A program made the translations under genes and the position numbers. The notes under the pieces were generated by a model. That model was not told the DNA's origin. It made no database searches and saw only the letters and a list, made by a program, of their open reading frames with translations. A DNA stretch of 5,465 nucleotides from an uncultured Clostridia bacterium (lineage in GTDB: Bacteria > Bacillota > Clostridia > Oscillospirales > Acutalibacteraceae): the NCBI GenBank assembly GCA_945926705.1, contig CAMEMA010000076.1, positions 1 to 5,465 on the forward strand. Reading direction: 5' to 3'. Positions 1 to 5,464 of this stretch are shown here, in pieces; positions within the stretch are counted from its first letter, which is position 1, and every line of letters starts with the position of its first letter.

Positions 1-130
1 CGACGACGGCGCAACCTTCGACGACGACGACGGCGCAACCTTAGAAAACGGCAACGACGACATACCGCCACCGCTCACCGACGACGCAACCTTAGAAAAC
101 GGCAACGACGACATACCGCCACCGCTCACC
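1..130 (+). repeat. GC-rich tandem repeat: two 51-bp units preceded by a 24-bp periodic stretch
   Basis: Bases 29-79 and 80-130 are two 51-bp (17-codon) units that differ at one base (33 G versus 84 A). Upstream, bases 1-18 recur at 25-42 (24-bp period). One unit is 30/51 G+C, against very AT-rich DNA from base 137 on. All periods are multiples of three, so copy-number change would lengthen or shorten the encoded Asp/Pro-rich tract without a frameshift. The array may extend left of the window. Confidence 0.9.
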
Positions 131-346
131 GACGAAGAAAAAAAAGAAAATATAAAACAATGCATACATTTGTATAAAAAAATTCATGAATCACAAGAAA
201 TATATACAAAATATTGTCAGGATTTATTATATTTATTTAATAGCAAAGTAAATTCTAAAATTGGTAGTCAATATATAATTGAATGTTTGAAATTTTCAGA
301 GAAAGAATTTACTAGATTTTGTGAAAGTTTGTTTTTTAGTAATTAG
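2..346 (+). CDS. C-terminal part of an Asp/Pro-repeat protein of unknown function (5' end outside window)
   Basis: The frame is open from the left edge to a TAG at 344-346 and gives 114 visible residues; the true start lies outside. I do not recognise the protein. Visible residues 1-46 are low complexity: Asp-Asp-Gly-Ala-Thr units, then two 17-residue units of the form DATLENGNDDIPPPLT. Residues 47-114 are Lys/Glu/aromatic-rich, probably helical, with four Cys (visible residues 54, 72, 95, 107) and no transmembrane helix or sorting signal. The C-terminal codons are A/T-ending like the neighbouring genes, whereas the repeat codons nearly all end in C or G. The other forward frames give poly-Arg/His or an early stop, so this frame is preferred; the terminator directly at its stop supports it. 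IPPPLTDEE resembles the Pro-rich repeats of Listeria ActA, but that is similarity over a few residues only. The acidic Pro-rich repeats suggest a secreted or surface protein, which is inference. Confidence 0.7.
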   Translation, partial: DDGATFDDDDGATLENGNDDIPPPLTDDATLENGNDDIPPPLTDEEKKENIKQCIHLYKKIHESQEIYTKYCQDLLYLFNSKVNSKIGSQYIIECLKFSEKEFTRFCESLFFSN

Positions 347-380
347 TCCGTAGCTTTTTAGCTACAGACTTTTATTTTAT
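345..380 (+). terminator. Rho-independent terminator of the upstream repeat-protein gene
   Basis: Arms 345-355 and 360-370 pair at 10 of 11 positions (one C-A mismatch, 349/366) around a TTTT loop at 356-359, followed at once by a T-rich run (370-380). The stem begins inside the TAG stop codon at 344-346. It separates the upstream gene from the carboxypeptidase, which therefore should have its own promoter in 381-437. I see no convincing -35/-10 pair there, only AT-rich DNA. Confidence 0.88.
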
Positions 381-434
381 AAAGAATAGATACAACAAAT
401 TAATCATAATATTAAAATAATATCTCTTATAAAT

Positions 435-449
435 GAGGTGAAATACATT
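435..449 (+). promoter_or_regulatory. Ribosome binding site/start ambiguity of the carboxypeptidase gene
   Basis: The annotated GTG start (438-440) is itself part of the only Shine-Dalgarno-like sequence, GAGGTG at 435-440, and nothing purine-rich lies at the proper distance upstream of it. With GAGGTG as ribosome binding site, the codon at ideal spacing (6 nt) is ATT at 447-449, which would give a signal peptide starting M-K-N-T-I-L-F. The first in-frame ATG is far downstream (residue 42), beyond the signal peptide. So either the GTG is used without a good binding site, or translation starts at a rare AUU. Confidence 0.5.
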
Positions 450-1586
450 AAAAATACAATTTTGTTTATTCTATCATTCATAATATCCATTTTTCTATTG
501 TACCCTTCGAGTTTCGGTGCAATATCAAATTTAGAGATTGAATCTCCGAGAGCTATACTAATGGACGGAGAAACAGGAAGAATTTTATTTGAAAAAAATT
601 CCGAAGAAGTATGCAATGGCACTTCGATTATGAAAATAATGAATATTCTTCTGGCAATAGAAGCAATAGAATCCGGTGAATTGGAAGAAAACGACAGCAC
701 AACCGTGAGCGATAAAGCCTCAAATACACCCGGAGTCGGAGTGTGGCTAAAATCCGGAGAAACAACAACCGTAAAAGAACTTCTAAAAGCACTTTCAATG
801 GTTTCGGCAAATGACGCAGCTATAGCTTTAGCTGAATATATGGAGGGGTCAGAAGGAAAATTCTTGTCAAAAATGAATGAAAAAGCCGTGCAACTAGGAA
901 TGAAAAATACCATATTTAAAGATATTATAGGCTCAGATGAAGACGGAAACGTTACTACAGCTTTGGATGTTGCTATAATGTCAAAAGAGCTTATAAATCA
1001 CAAAACAATACTTCCTTACTGTGCTACATGGATAGATCATATAAGAAATGGAAGCACTCAAATTGTCAATACAAATAAACTTTTAAAATCATATCCCGGT
1101 ACTACCGGATTGAAAACCGGTACATCAGAAAAAGCCGGCAGCTGCATATCAGCAACTGCCGAAAAAAACGGAATTAAACTTGTAGCAGTAATACTTGGTT
1201 GCGAAAATCCCGACAAAAGACTTAAAGATATAAAATCAATTCTTGATTACGGATTCTCTGAATTTATTAAAATAAATCCAAAACCAGCGGAAATCCCTCT
1301 ATCTGTAAAAGTCAAAAACGGAATGACAAATCAAGTATTAATTAGTTCCGAACCTATAAAACCCATACTCCTTTCAAAAAAAGAATCTCAAAATATTTCT
1401 TCTCAAATAAATTTAACAGAAGAGTTGACCGCTCCGATTCAAAAAGGACAAAAAATAGGCGAAATAACTTATCTTCAAAATAACAATAAATTATTTACAT
1501 GTGATATTACAACATCTGATTCAGTTGATGAAATAAATTTCAAAGATGTTTTTTTTGAAACTTTAAAATGTTTTTTTAAACCTTAA
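438..1586 (+). CDS. Secreted serine-type D-Ala-D-Ala carboxypeptidase (penicillin-binding protein, peptidase S11)
   Basis: This low-molecular-mass penicillin-binding protein removes the terminal D-Ala from peptidoglycan stem pentapeptides outside the membrane and so limits cross-linking (family knowledge; DacA/DacF group). From the GTG at 438 it has 382 residues, normal for the family. Residues 1-27 form a signal peptide (basic start, long hydrophobic core). The three catalytic motifs are intact: Ser63-Ile-Met-Lys66, Ser123-Ala-Asn125 and Lys226-Thr-Gly-Thr229. Residues from about 280 match the beta-rich C-terminal domain of PBP5-like enzymes, and the end (DVFFETLKCFFKP) could be a short amphipathic membrane anchor. 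The sequence around the nucleophile (NGTSIMKIMN) departs from the common P-A-S-x-T-K-I-M-T pattern, but the catalytic Ser and Lys remain. The start is uncertain: see 435-449. The gene is a single unit between a terminator and a convergent gene. Function is firm; the exact paralogue (dacA, dacB or dacF type) is not. Confidence 0.95.
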   Translation: MKYIKNTILFILSFIISIFLLYPSSFGAISNLEIESPRAILMDGETGRILFEKNSEEVCNGTSIMKIMNILLAIEAIESGELEENDSTTVSDKASNTPGVGVWLKSGETTTVKELLKALSMVSANDAAIALAEYMEGSEGKFLSKMNEKAVQLGMKNTIFKDIIGSDEDGNVTTALDVAIMSKELINHKTILPYCATWIDHIRNGSTQIVNTNKLLKSYPGTTGLKTGTSEKAGSCISATAEKNGIKLVAVILGCENPDKRLKDIKSILDYGFSEFIKINPKPAEIPLSVKVKNGMTNQVLISSEPIKPILLSKKESQNISSQINLTEELTAPIQKGQKIGEITYLQNNNKLFTCDITTSDSVDEINFKDVFFETLKCFFKP

Positions 1587-1590
1587 CAAC

Positions 1591-1613
1591 TTAATTTTTT
1601 CGATAAAAATTAT
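1591..1613. terminator. AT-only hairpin between convergent genes, possible weak bidirectional terminator
   Basis: Arms 1592-1599 (TAATTTTT) and 1605-1612 (AAAAATTA) pair perfectly over 8 bp around a 5-nt loop TCGAT. It occupies the 23-bp gap between the convergent stop codons and overlaps the stop of the XRE gene. The stem contains no G-C pair and there is no long T run after it on either strand, so termination would be weak. Its position is the main argument. Confidence 0.35.
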
Positions 1614-1993
1614 TTATCTAGTTTATTATTCATAAACTTCATGGTTTCCTCGCGGTCATTTTTTGATAAGTCTCTAAAAATATCCAAAAATGTTTTTTCC
1701 TCTTGATTAACTCTTTCAAAGCATAAATTTTCTAAAGAGGATTTGTCAAAAATATTTCTTCTTTTAAAACTGTCCGAAAGACTTGAAGAACCTTCCGACT
1801 CAAGTATTTCTGTATAGTGAACACCAAATATATTCGCAAGTTTCATTATAGTAGCAATATCCGGCTTAATTTTTCCTAGTTCATAATAAGAATAAGTAGA
1901 CCGATCTAAACCAAGTAGATCGGCCACTTGTTTTTGCGTATATCCGGATCTTTTCCTCAAATTTCTGATGTTACAGGATATTATGTCATTCAC
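1610..1993 (-). CDS. XRE-family helix-turn-helix transcriptional regulator
   Basis: The protein has 127 residues and is a DNA-binding regulator of the Cro/C1 (HTH_3) type. Residues 6-62 form the domain: the second helix is TQKQVADLLGL (19-29) and the recognition helix DRSTYSYYELGK (30-41), followed by the usual PDIATIMKLANIFGV stretch. Residues 63-100 are a polar linker. The C-terminus (FLDIFRDLSKNDREETMKFM) matches the short helical tail of many XRE repressors, probably for dimerisation or sensing. The start is GTG at 1993-1991; an in-frame TAA lies two codons upstream and the next Met is residue 50, so no other standard start keeps the domain. There is no good Shine-Dalgarno, only an A/G-rich AAGAAAGA abutting the GTG. 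A near-consensus promoter lies at 2016-2044, giving a leader of only about 15 nt. It sits 57 bp downstream of the surface-protein gene in the same direction; autoregulation is likely for the family but not shown. Targets are unknown. Confidence 0.93.
   Translation of the reverse strand: MNDIISCNIRNLRKRSGYTQKQVADLLGLDRSTYSYYELGKIKPDIATIMKLANIFGVHYTEILESEGSSSLSDSFKRRNIFDKSSLENLCFERVNQEEKTFLDIFRDLSKNDREETMKFMNNKLDK
1901..1923. repeat. Perfect 8-bp inverted repeat inside the XRE gene
   Basis: CCGATCTA (1901-1908) and TAGATCGG (1916-1923) are perfect reverse complements separated by 7 nt. They lie in the codons for the turn and recognition helix of the regulator (around D25-S32). The repeat could be an mRNA hairpin or an intragenic binding site, or simply a result of the similar codons for Ala-Asp-Leu and Leu-Asp-Arg. 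Confidence 0.5.
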
Positions 1994-2006
1994 TCTTTCT
2001 TAAATT

Positions 2007-2055
2007 CTTGAGTTAATTATAATATCATATAAAATATTTATCAACCTTACTCAAG
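2007..2055. repeat. Widely spaced inverted repeat flanking the XRE promoter, candidate operator half-sites
   Basis: CTTGAGT at 2007-2013 covers the expected transcription start, and its reverse complement ACTCAAG lies at 2049-2055, just upstream of the -35 box and overlapping the TGA stop (2053-2051) of the surface-protein gene. A third copy, as ACTCAAGTATTT, occurs at 1798-1809 within the XRE gene and is identical over 12 bases to 2049-2060. Position suggests operator sites for autoregulation, but short matches occur by chance in AT-rich DNA. Confidence 0.3.
2016..2044 (-). promoter_or_regulatory. Sigma-70/sigma-A type promoter of the XRE regulator gene
   Basis: On the minus strand the -35 element is TTGATA (2044-2039; 5 of 6 consensus bases) and the -10 element is TATAAT (2021-2016; 6 of 6), with an exact 17-bp spacer. 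Transcription should begin near 2009, about 15 nt before the GTG at 1993. The promoter lies wholly in the 57-bp gap after the surface-protein gene. Confidence 0.8.
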
Positions 2056-2176
2056 TATTTTCTGCATGTTTTTTCTTTTCTTTTCTACGTTTATAAAGTA
2101 TCCATAATGCTAAAGCTATCAAAATTAGTATCATAAGAACTAAAATAAGCCTCAGCGCACTTCCTGTAGCGGTAAC
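2051..2176 (-). other. C-terminal anchor: LPXTG-like VTATG, transmembrane helix, basic tail
   Basis: In order on the minus strand are VTATG (2176-2162), Ser-Ala-Leu-Arg, about 19 hydrophobic residues (2149-2093), then KRRKEKKKHAENT to the stop. This is the three-part layout of a sortase sorting signal, but the motif has Val for Leu and Thr for the nearly invariant Pro. If no sortase accepts it, the helix is simply a stop-transfer membrane anchor with a cytoplasmic basic tail. An Arg two residues into the helix edge and a 13-residue tail are a little unusual for sorting signals. Confidence 0.6.
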
Positions 2177-5100
2177 TCTATTGTTCCTGCTTCTATACTT
2201 TTCACTTATGTTACCCTCTATGTTATCATCATTATTATTTTCGTCCGATTCAGAAACGAATCCCTTGTCGTCAAAAACAGAATTTTGAATTCCACTTTCT
2301 TTACCTGAAGAATTATTTCCAAAACTTGATAAAGCAAAGTCTTTAATCAAATCCACATTTGCATCTACTGCATCCAATAACGAAGAGCGTCCGGGAGTTG
2401 AAGAACGACTGGCTATAACTCCCATAGGACTAAATGAAGTCGCCTCGAAAGCAGTCACATCATCCTTAAAAGTCAATGCAAGATAGTCTATTTTTCCGCT
2501 GTTGTTTTCGTGTATACCGGTAGGCTTTTCAAAATAAGTCATATCCGGTGTAGGAATAGTTACAACAACACTTTTTCCTTCCGGAAGTGTATACCTGCAA
2601 TCGTTGAGAGTATCCCACAGATATATGTCATACAGAGATAAAATATACTCTGAATTCAATTTTTTATATATTCTGCTACAAACTTCCGTGTCTGTAGAAA
2701 TAGGAACAACCATTAATTTCAGATACCAATCCAGTCCATCTACGGTTACACCATTACTGTTATGATATAAATTTTTAACTTGTTCTTGAAGCCTTTCTAA
2801 AACATCAGCATTTAAAACTATTTTTTTCTTTTCATCTGATAAAGAATTATATATTTTTGAAATTTCCGTTACCCTATTTGCATCGTCAATACTGTCGATT
2901 GAATCGGGTAAAGAGTTTATATCGTTTACAATCTCGAACTCTTTTGCTTTTTCTACACCAATTACTGTAACAGTTTTATTTTCGTCGATGTTTGGAATTA
3001 AATAGTTACCCGATGGTCCCGGATTCATTTCTTTATCGCCTAACATAACAGTTATATTTGAATCACTGTATGCAGGATAAAGGTATACATTAAATTCTAA
3101 AGATGCATTCTGCTCTACTTCTTTAGAACCATCAATTTTTTTGCCTTTAGAATCATAATAATCAATTCCTTCTATTTTAACAAAAGTTACAGTATATTTG
3201 TTTTTGAATATATTTCCAACTCTAATTTTAATATCTTGATTTACGTTAGGAATAATATATCTTCCCGATGCAATCTTTTGTGCGGAAACACCGGAACTTT
3301 TTCCGTCGTTAACTATTACAAACATACCGGGTAAGGAGTCATCATAGGCATCATCTAAAACAATACCAAATTCAAAATTATTTCCGTACTTTATCTCGTG
3401 TGTACCATATATTACAGAACCGGTTTCATTAAGATATGTCACTCCATCAACTTTCTCAAGTGTTACCTTAAATTTTACCTCCTCCACATTTTTAACCGTT
3501 ATGGTCACATCTTCTGTAATACCTACACTTTTATTGATAGTACCATCTATAGTGTATGTTTCGTTTTTTGCTTTTAAAGCTGTACTTATTGCAGATGAAT
3601 TTCCTGTAAGTAAAACACTAGTTTTATCGTCTAATTTATATCCATTTTTAGGAGTTAGTTTAAAATCTAATTTATCTCCATATTGTACAGAACGAGACGT
3701 AGACAAAACTTTACCATTTGTGTCTAAATACTCTACGTATTCATTAGGAGTAAAAGTTATAACATATTTGTTGACTCCAAATCCTTCAGCACTTATGGTT
3801 ATATCATTTGTTACATCATTAATAATGTATTCGCCGTTATACGGCTTAATTTCATCATTACCATTTTTAATGTTAAAATTAGACTGACCATACTTTTCCT
3901 TAACTTGTATTGTAAACTTAAAAATACTTCCATGCTCAACTGTAAAAGATTGTCCATTAACTTCAGAACCATTATAAACAAAACTTGCAGGTACTTCGTT
4001 ATCTATTTCCTTAATTGTATCAAAAGTAACTTTATATTTTTTTCTATCTATTTTACCTGAAATAGATATAAATGAACCTTCTCCTATATAAGGACTAATT
4101 TTACTATTAGCACCATTTAAATTGTAAACTATAAAAGTTCGGTTATTTGGTTTATCTTCAAAGTTCGTACCCTCCAGTGGTATTGTATTTCCACTGTCTA
4201 CTGACACTTTCAATTCTAAACTGCTTGAATCATATCCAGAACCGACCTCTACAAAAAATTTTAAATTTTTCCCCTTCTCCTGTGAAGTATATTCCGGAAT
4301 AATTGAATATACAGTTGTTGTTGCTGTATCTCCTTCCTTTTTTTCATTTTCTCTATAATATTTGATACCCTCAATTTGCCCAAAATGTATTTCTTGCTTT
4401 TCCGGAGGTAAAGTAATCTTTATATAATAATGCTTTCCATCATTACCAAATCCCAAATTCAATATACCATTATCAGAGTCGCCATCTTTTTGGAGGTTTT
4501 TTGACTCACCATTTCTATCACATTCATAATATTCGTAATGAAAGTTATACCCCATGGAATTAATTTGTACATCTACTCTATTGTTAAAATCAACAAGTGC
4601 TTTTACTGTTTTTGAATCAGGATTAACAGGATTAGCAGGATCAGGAGGATTAGCAGGATCAGGAGGATCAGGAGGATCAGGAGGATCAGGAATAAAGTCC
4701 GTCAACTCTAAACTTATCTGTTCAAAGCTATCCATGTTTGTTTCGACTATCTCTATACCTTTGTCATCTTTATTTATTATTGAAGCAGGGTATTCAACAA
4801 AAACATTTCTTTTGGCACTAACGTTGCTAAGGTTGACATCTATTTCATCAGTGTCTCCAACGTTATTTAACCAAAGTTTCATATAAAAATATATGCTTTT
4901 ATCTGTGCATCTAATATTGGTATCGCAGTCTAATATTACAGCATCATCCAAATTCATTTTTGAGCTTTTAACACTACTAGGACTTATAAACGCAATATTT
5001 GTATTTTCATTAAATTTAAATTTATCACTTTTTATCTTAAGAAGATACTTGATATGCTCTGTATTATAATGAGCTTCTGTTACACAACCGTTCCCTTTTT

Positions 5101-5464
5101 TACCACCGTTCTTCGTTACAAAGTTTCTATCAGCATCACCATATTCTCGACTTCCGCCTTCTACGTATTTTACACTGCCACACATATTATGATTATAAAC
5201 CGGCATTGCATCTACACCTTCAAGAAGCTCGCCATTATACTTAAATTTTATTGTATAAGTTCGTTCCTTAGTTAGGTTATTAAAATTAAAATCAATATCT
5301 TCAGTTATATTTTCTATTTCAACTGTAAAAGTATTACTAGCATTGGTATAACTGTAGTTAAAAGTGCTATCATAATTTCCTCCTACGTGAGTCATATATC
5401 CTTTGTTAATCCATTCGGAAACCTTTCCATTTCTTAGGTCATCTACCTCCTGAAATTGCAGTCC
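2051..5464 (-). CDS. Large repeat-containing cell-surface protein, membrane/wall anchored (N-terminus outside window)
   Basis: The frame runs open off the right edge: 23 codons precede the Met at 5395-5393 with no stop and no start other than that Met, which is therefore probably internal. 1137 residues are visible, numbered here from 5464. Residues 1-258 are an unrecognised, probably beta-rich region with four Cys. Residues 259-283 are an Asp/Asn-Pro-Pro/Ala spacer. Five copies of a roughly 90-residue beta repeat begin near 358, 476, 566, 664 and 756. Residues 842-900 form a helical domain of the LPD...LSDEKKKIVL...L type, and 902-1025 a domain ending SFSPMGVIAS; both types recur near the C-terminus of big Firmicutes surface proteins. 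A Ser/Asn/Asp-rich linker (about 1045-1096), VTATG (1097-1101), a hydrophobic helix (about 1106-1124) and the tail KRRKEKKKHAENT follow. This is a surface display architecture, possibly an adhesin; ligand unknown. The stop is TGA at 2053-2051. No terminator separates it from the XRE gene. Confidence 0.9.
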   Translation of the reverse strand, partial: GLQFQEVDDLRNGKVSEWINKGYMTHVGGNYDSTFNYSYTNASNTFTVEIENITEDIDFNFNNLTKERTYTIKFKYNGELLEGVDAMPVYNHNMCGSVKYVEGGSREYGDADRNFVTKNGGKKGNGCVTEAHYNTEHIKYLLKIKSDKFKFNENTNIAFISPSSVKSSKMNLDDAVILDCDTNIRCTDKSIYFYMKLWLNNVGDTDEIDVNLSNVSAKRNVFVEYPASIINKDDKGIEIVETNMDSFEQISLELTDFIPDPPDPPDPPDPANPPDPANPVNPDSKTVKALVDFNNRVDVQINSMGYNFHYEYYECDRNGESKNLQKDGDSDNGILNLGFGNDGKHYYIKITLPPEKQEIHFGQIEGIKYYRENEKKEGDTATTTVYSIIPEYTSQEKGKNLKFFVEVGSGYDSSSLELKVSVDSGNTIPLEGTNFEDKPNNRTFIVYNLNGANSKISPYIGEGSFISISGKIDRKKYKVTFDTIKEIDNEVPASFVYNGSEVNGQSFTVEHGSIFKFTIQVKEKYGQSNFNIKNGNDEIKPYNGEYIINDVTNDITISAEGFGVNKYVITFTPNEYVEYLDTNGKVLSTSRSVQYGDKLDFKLTPKNGYKLDDKTSVLLTGNSSAISTALKAKNETYTIDGTINKSVGITEDVTITVKNVEEVKFKVTLEKVDGVTYLNETGSVIYGTHEIKYGNNFEFGIVLDDAYDDSLPGMFVIVNDGKSSGVSAQKIASGRYIIPNVNQDIKIRVGNIFKNKYTVTFVKIEGIDYYDSKGKKIDGSKEVEQNASLEFNVYLYPAYSDSNITVMLGDKEMNPGPSGNYLIPNIDENKTVTVIGVEKAKEFEIVNDINSLPDSIDSIDDANRVTEISKIYNSLSDEKKKIVLNADVLERLQEQVKNLYHNSNGVTVDGLDWYLKLMVVPISTDTEVCSRIYKKLNSEYILSLYDIYLWDTLNDCRYTLPEGKSVVVTIPTPDMTYFEKPTGIHENNSGKIDYLALTFKDDVTAFEATSFSPMGVIASRSSTPGRSSLLDAVDANVDLIKDFALSSFGNNSSGKESGIQNSVFDDKGFVSESDENNNDDNIEGNISEKYRSRNNRVTATGSALRLILVLMILILIALALWILYKRRKEKKKHAENT
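2940..4390 (-). repeat. Five diverged ~90-residue protein repeats in the surface protein
   Basis: Recurring landmarks in each copy are an opening strand K-[YF]-x-[VI]-[TH]-F/L, then I/V-[ED]-G-[IV]-x-Y-Y/L, then E/V-x-G/N-x-x-F-x-F, then Y-[DS]-x-S, then G-x-Y-[IL]-I-x-[ND]-V and D-[IV]-T-I. Copies open near bases 4390, 4039, 3769, 3475 and 3199, giving periods of about 119, 90, 98, 92 and 87 residues. The first copy is longest and most diverged (I-H-F-G-Q-I-E-G-I-K-Y-Y). The repeats are not similar at DNA level on inspection, so they are old duplications. They most likely form a stalk of beta-sandwich modules. Confidence 0.7.
4616..4690 (-). repeat. 9-bp tandem repeat encoding the Asp-Pro-Pro spacer
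   Basis: 25 codons on the minus strand encode Pro followed by eight tripeptides [D/N]-P-[P/A/V/D]. Every Pro codon is CCT. The 5' half is nearly pure CCT-GAT-CCT units; the 3' half is diverged by Ala, Val and Asn codons, so expansion is probably recent at the 5' side. Nine-base units keep the frame, so slippage changes spacer length only. It separates the N-terminal region from the beta repeats as a stiff extended hinge. Confidence 0.9.

Noticed and set aside
1..130. CRISPR-like or attachment-site array
   Set aside because: The units are directly abutting, in frame with a coding sequence and have no unique spacers; they are coding minisatellite repeats.
381..437. Promoter of the carboxypeptidase gene
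   Set aside because: A promoter must lie here or nearby, but the stretch is so AT-rich that several poor -10 matches fit and none has a credible -35 at 16-18 bp, so none is called.
433..441. Minimal ORF ATG-AGG-TGA overlapping the carboxypeptidase start, possible leader peptide
   Set aside because: It has no ribosome binding site of its own; ATGAGGTGA is explained by the GAGGTG Shine-Dalgarno sequence.
404..913. Open frame of 169 codons on the minus strand opposite the carboxypeptidase
   Set aside because: It lies fully antisense to a gene with intact catalytic motifs and its translation has no recognisable pattern; it is a shadow frame.
1103..1122. TACCGG/CCGGTA inverted repeat in the carboxypeptidase gene
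   Set aside because: It has only 6-bp arms and is explained by codons for the conserved Thr-Gly-Leu-Lys-Thr-Gly-Thr active-site motif.
3501..3887. Plus-strand frame with hydrophobic stretches resembling a membrane protein
   Set aside because: It lies antisense within the stalk repeats; antisense of beta-rich AT-rich sequence often reads as hydrophobic.
4554..4886. Plus-strand frame with a Gly-Ser-Gly repeat
   Set aside because: It is the antisense reading of the Asp-Pro-Pro codon repeat of the surface protein; the minus-strand frame is over 1100 codons long and coherent.
5054..5275. Short plus-strand frame of 73 codons
   Set aside because: It lies antisense to the surface protein, with no ribosome binding site or pattern of its own.
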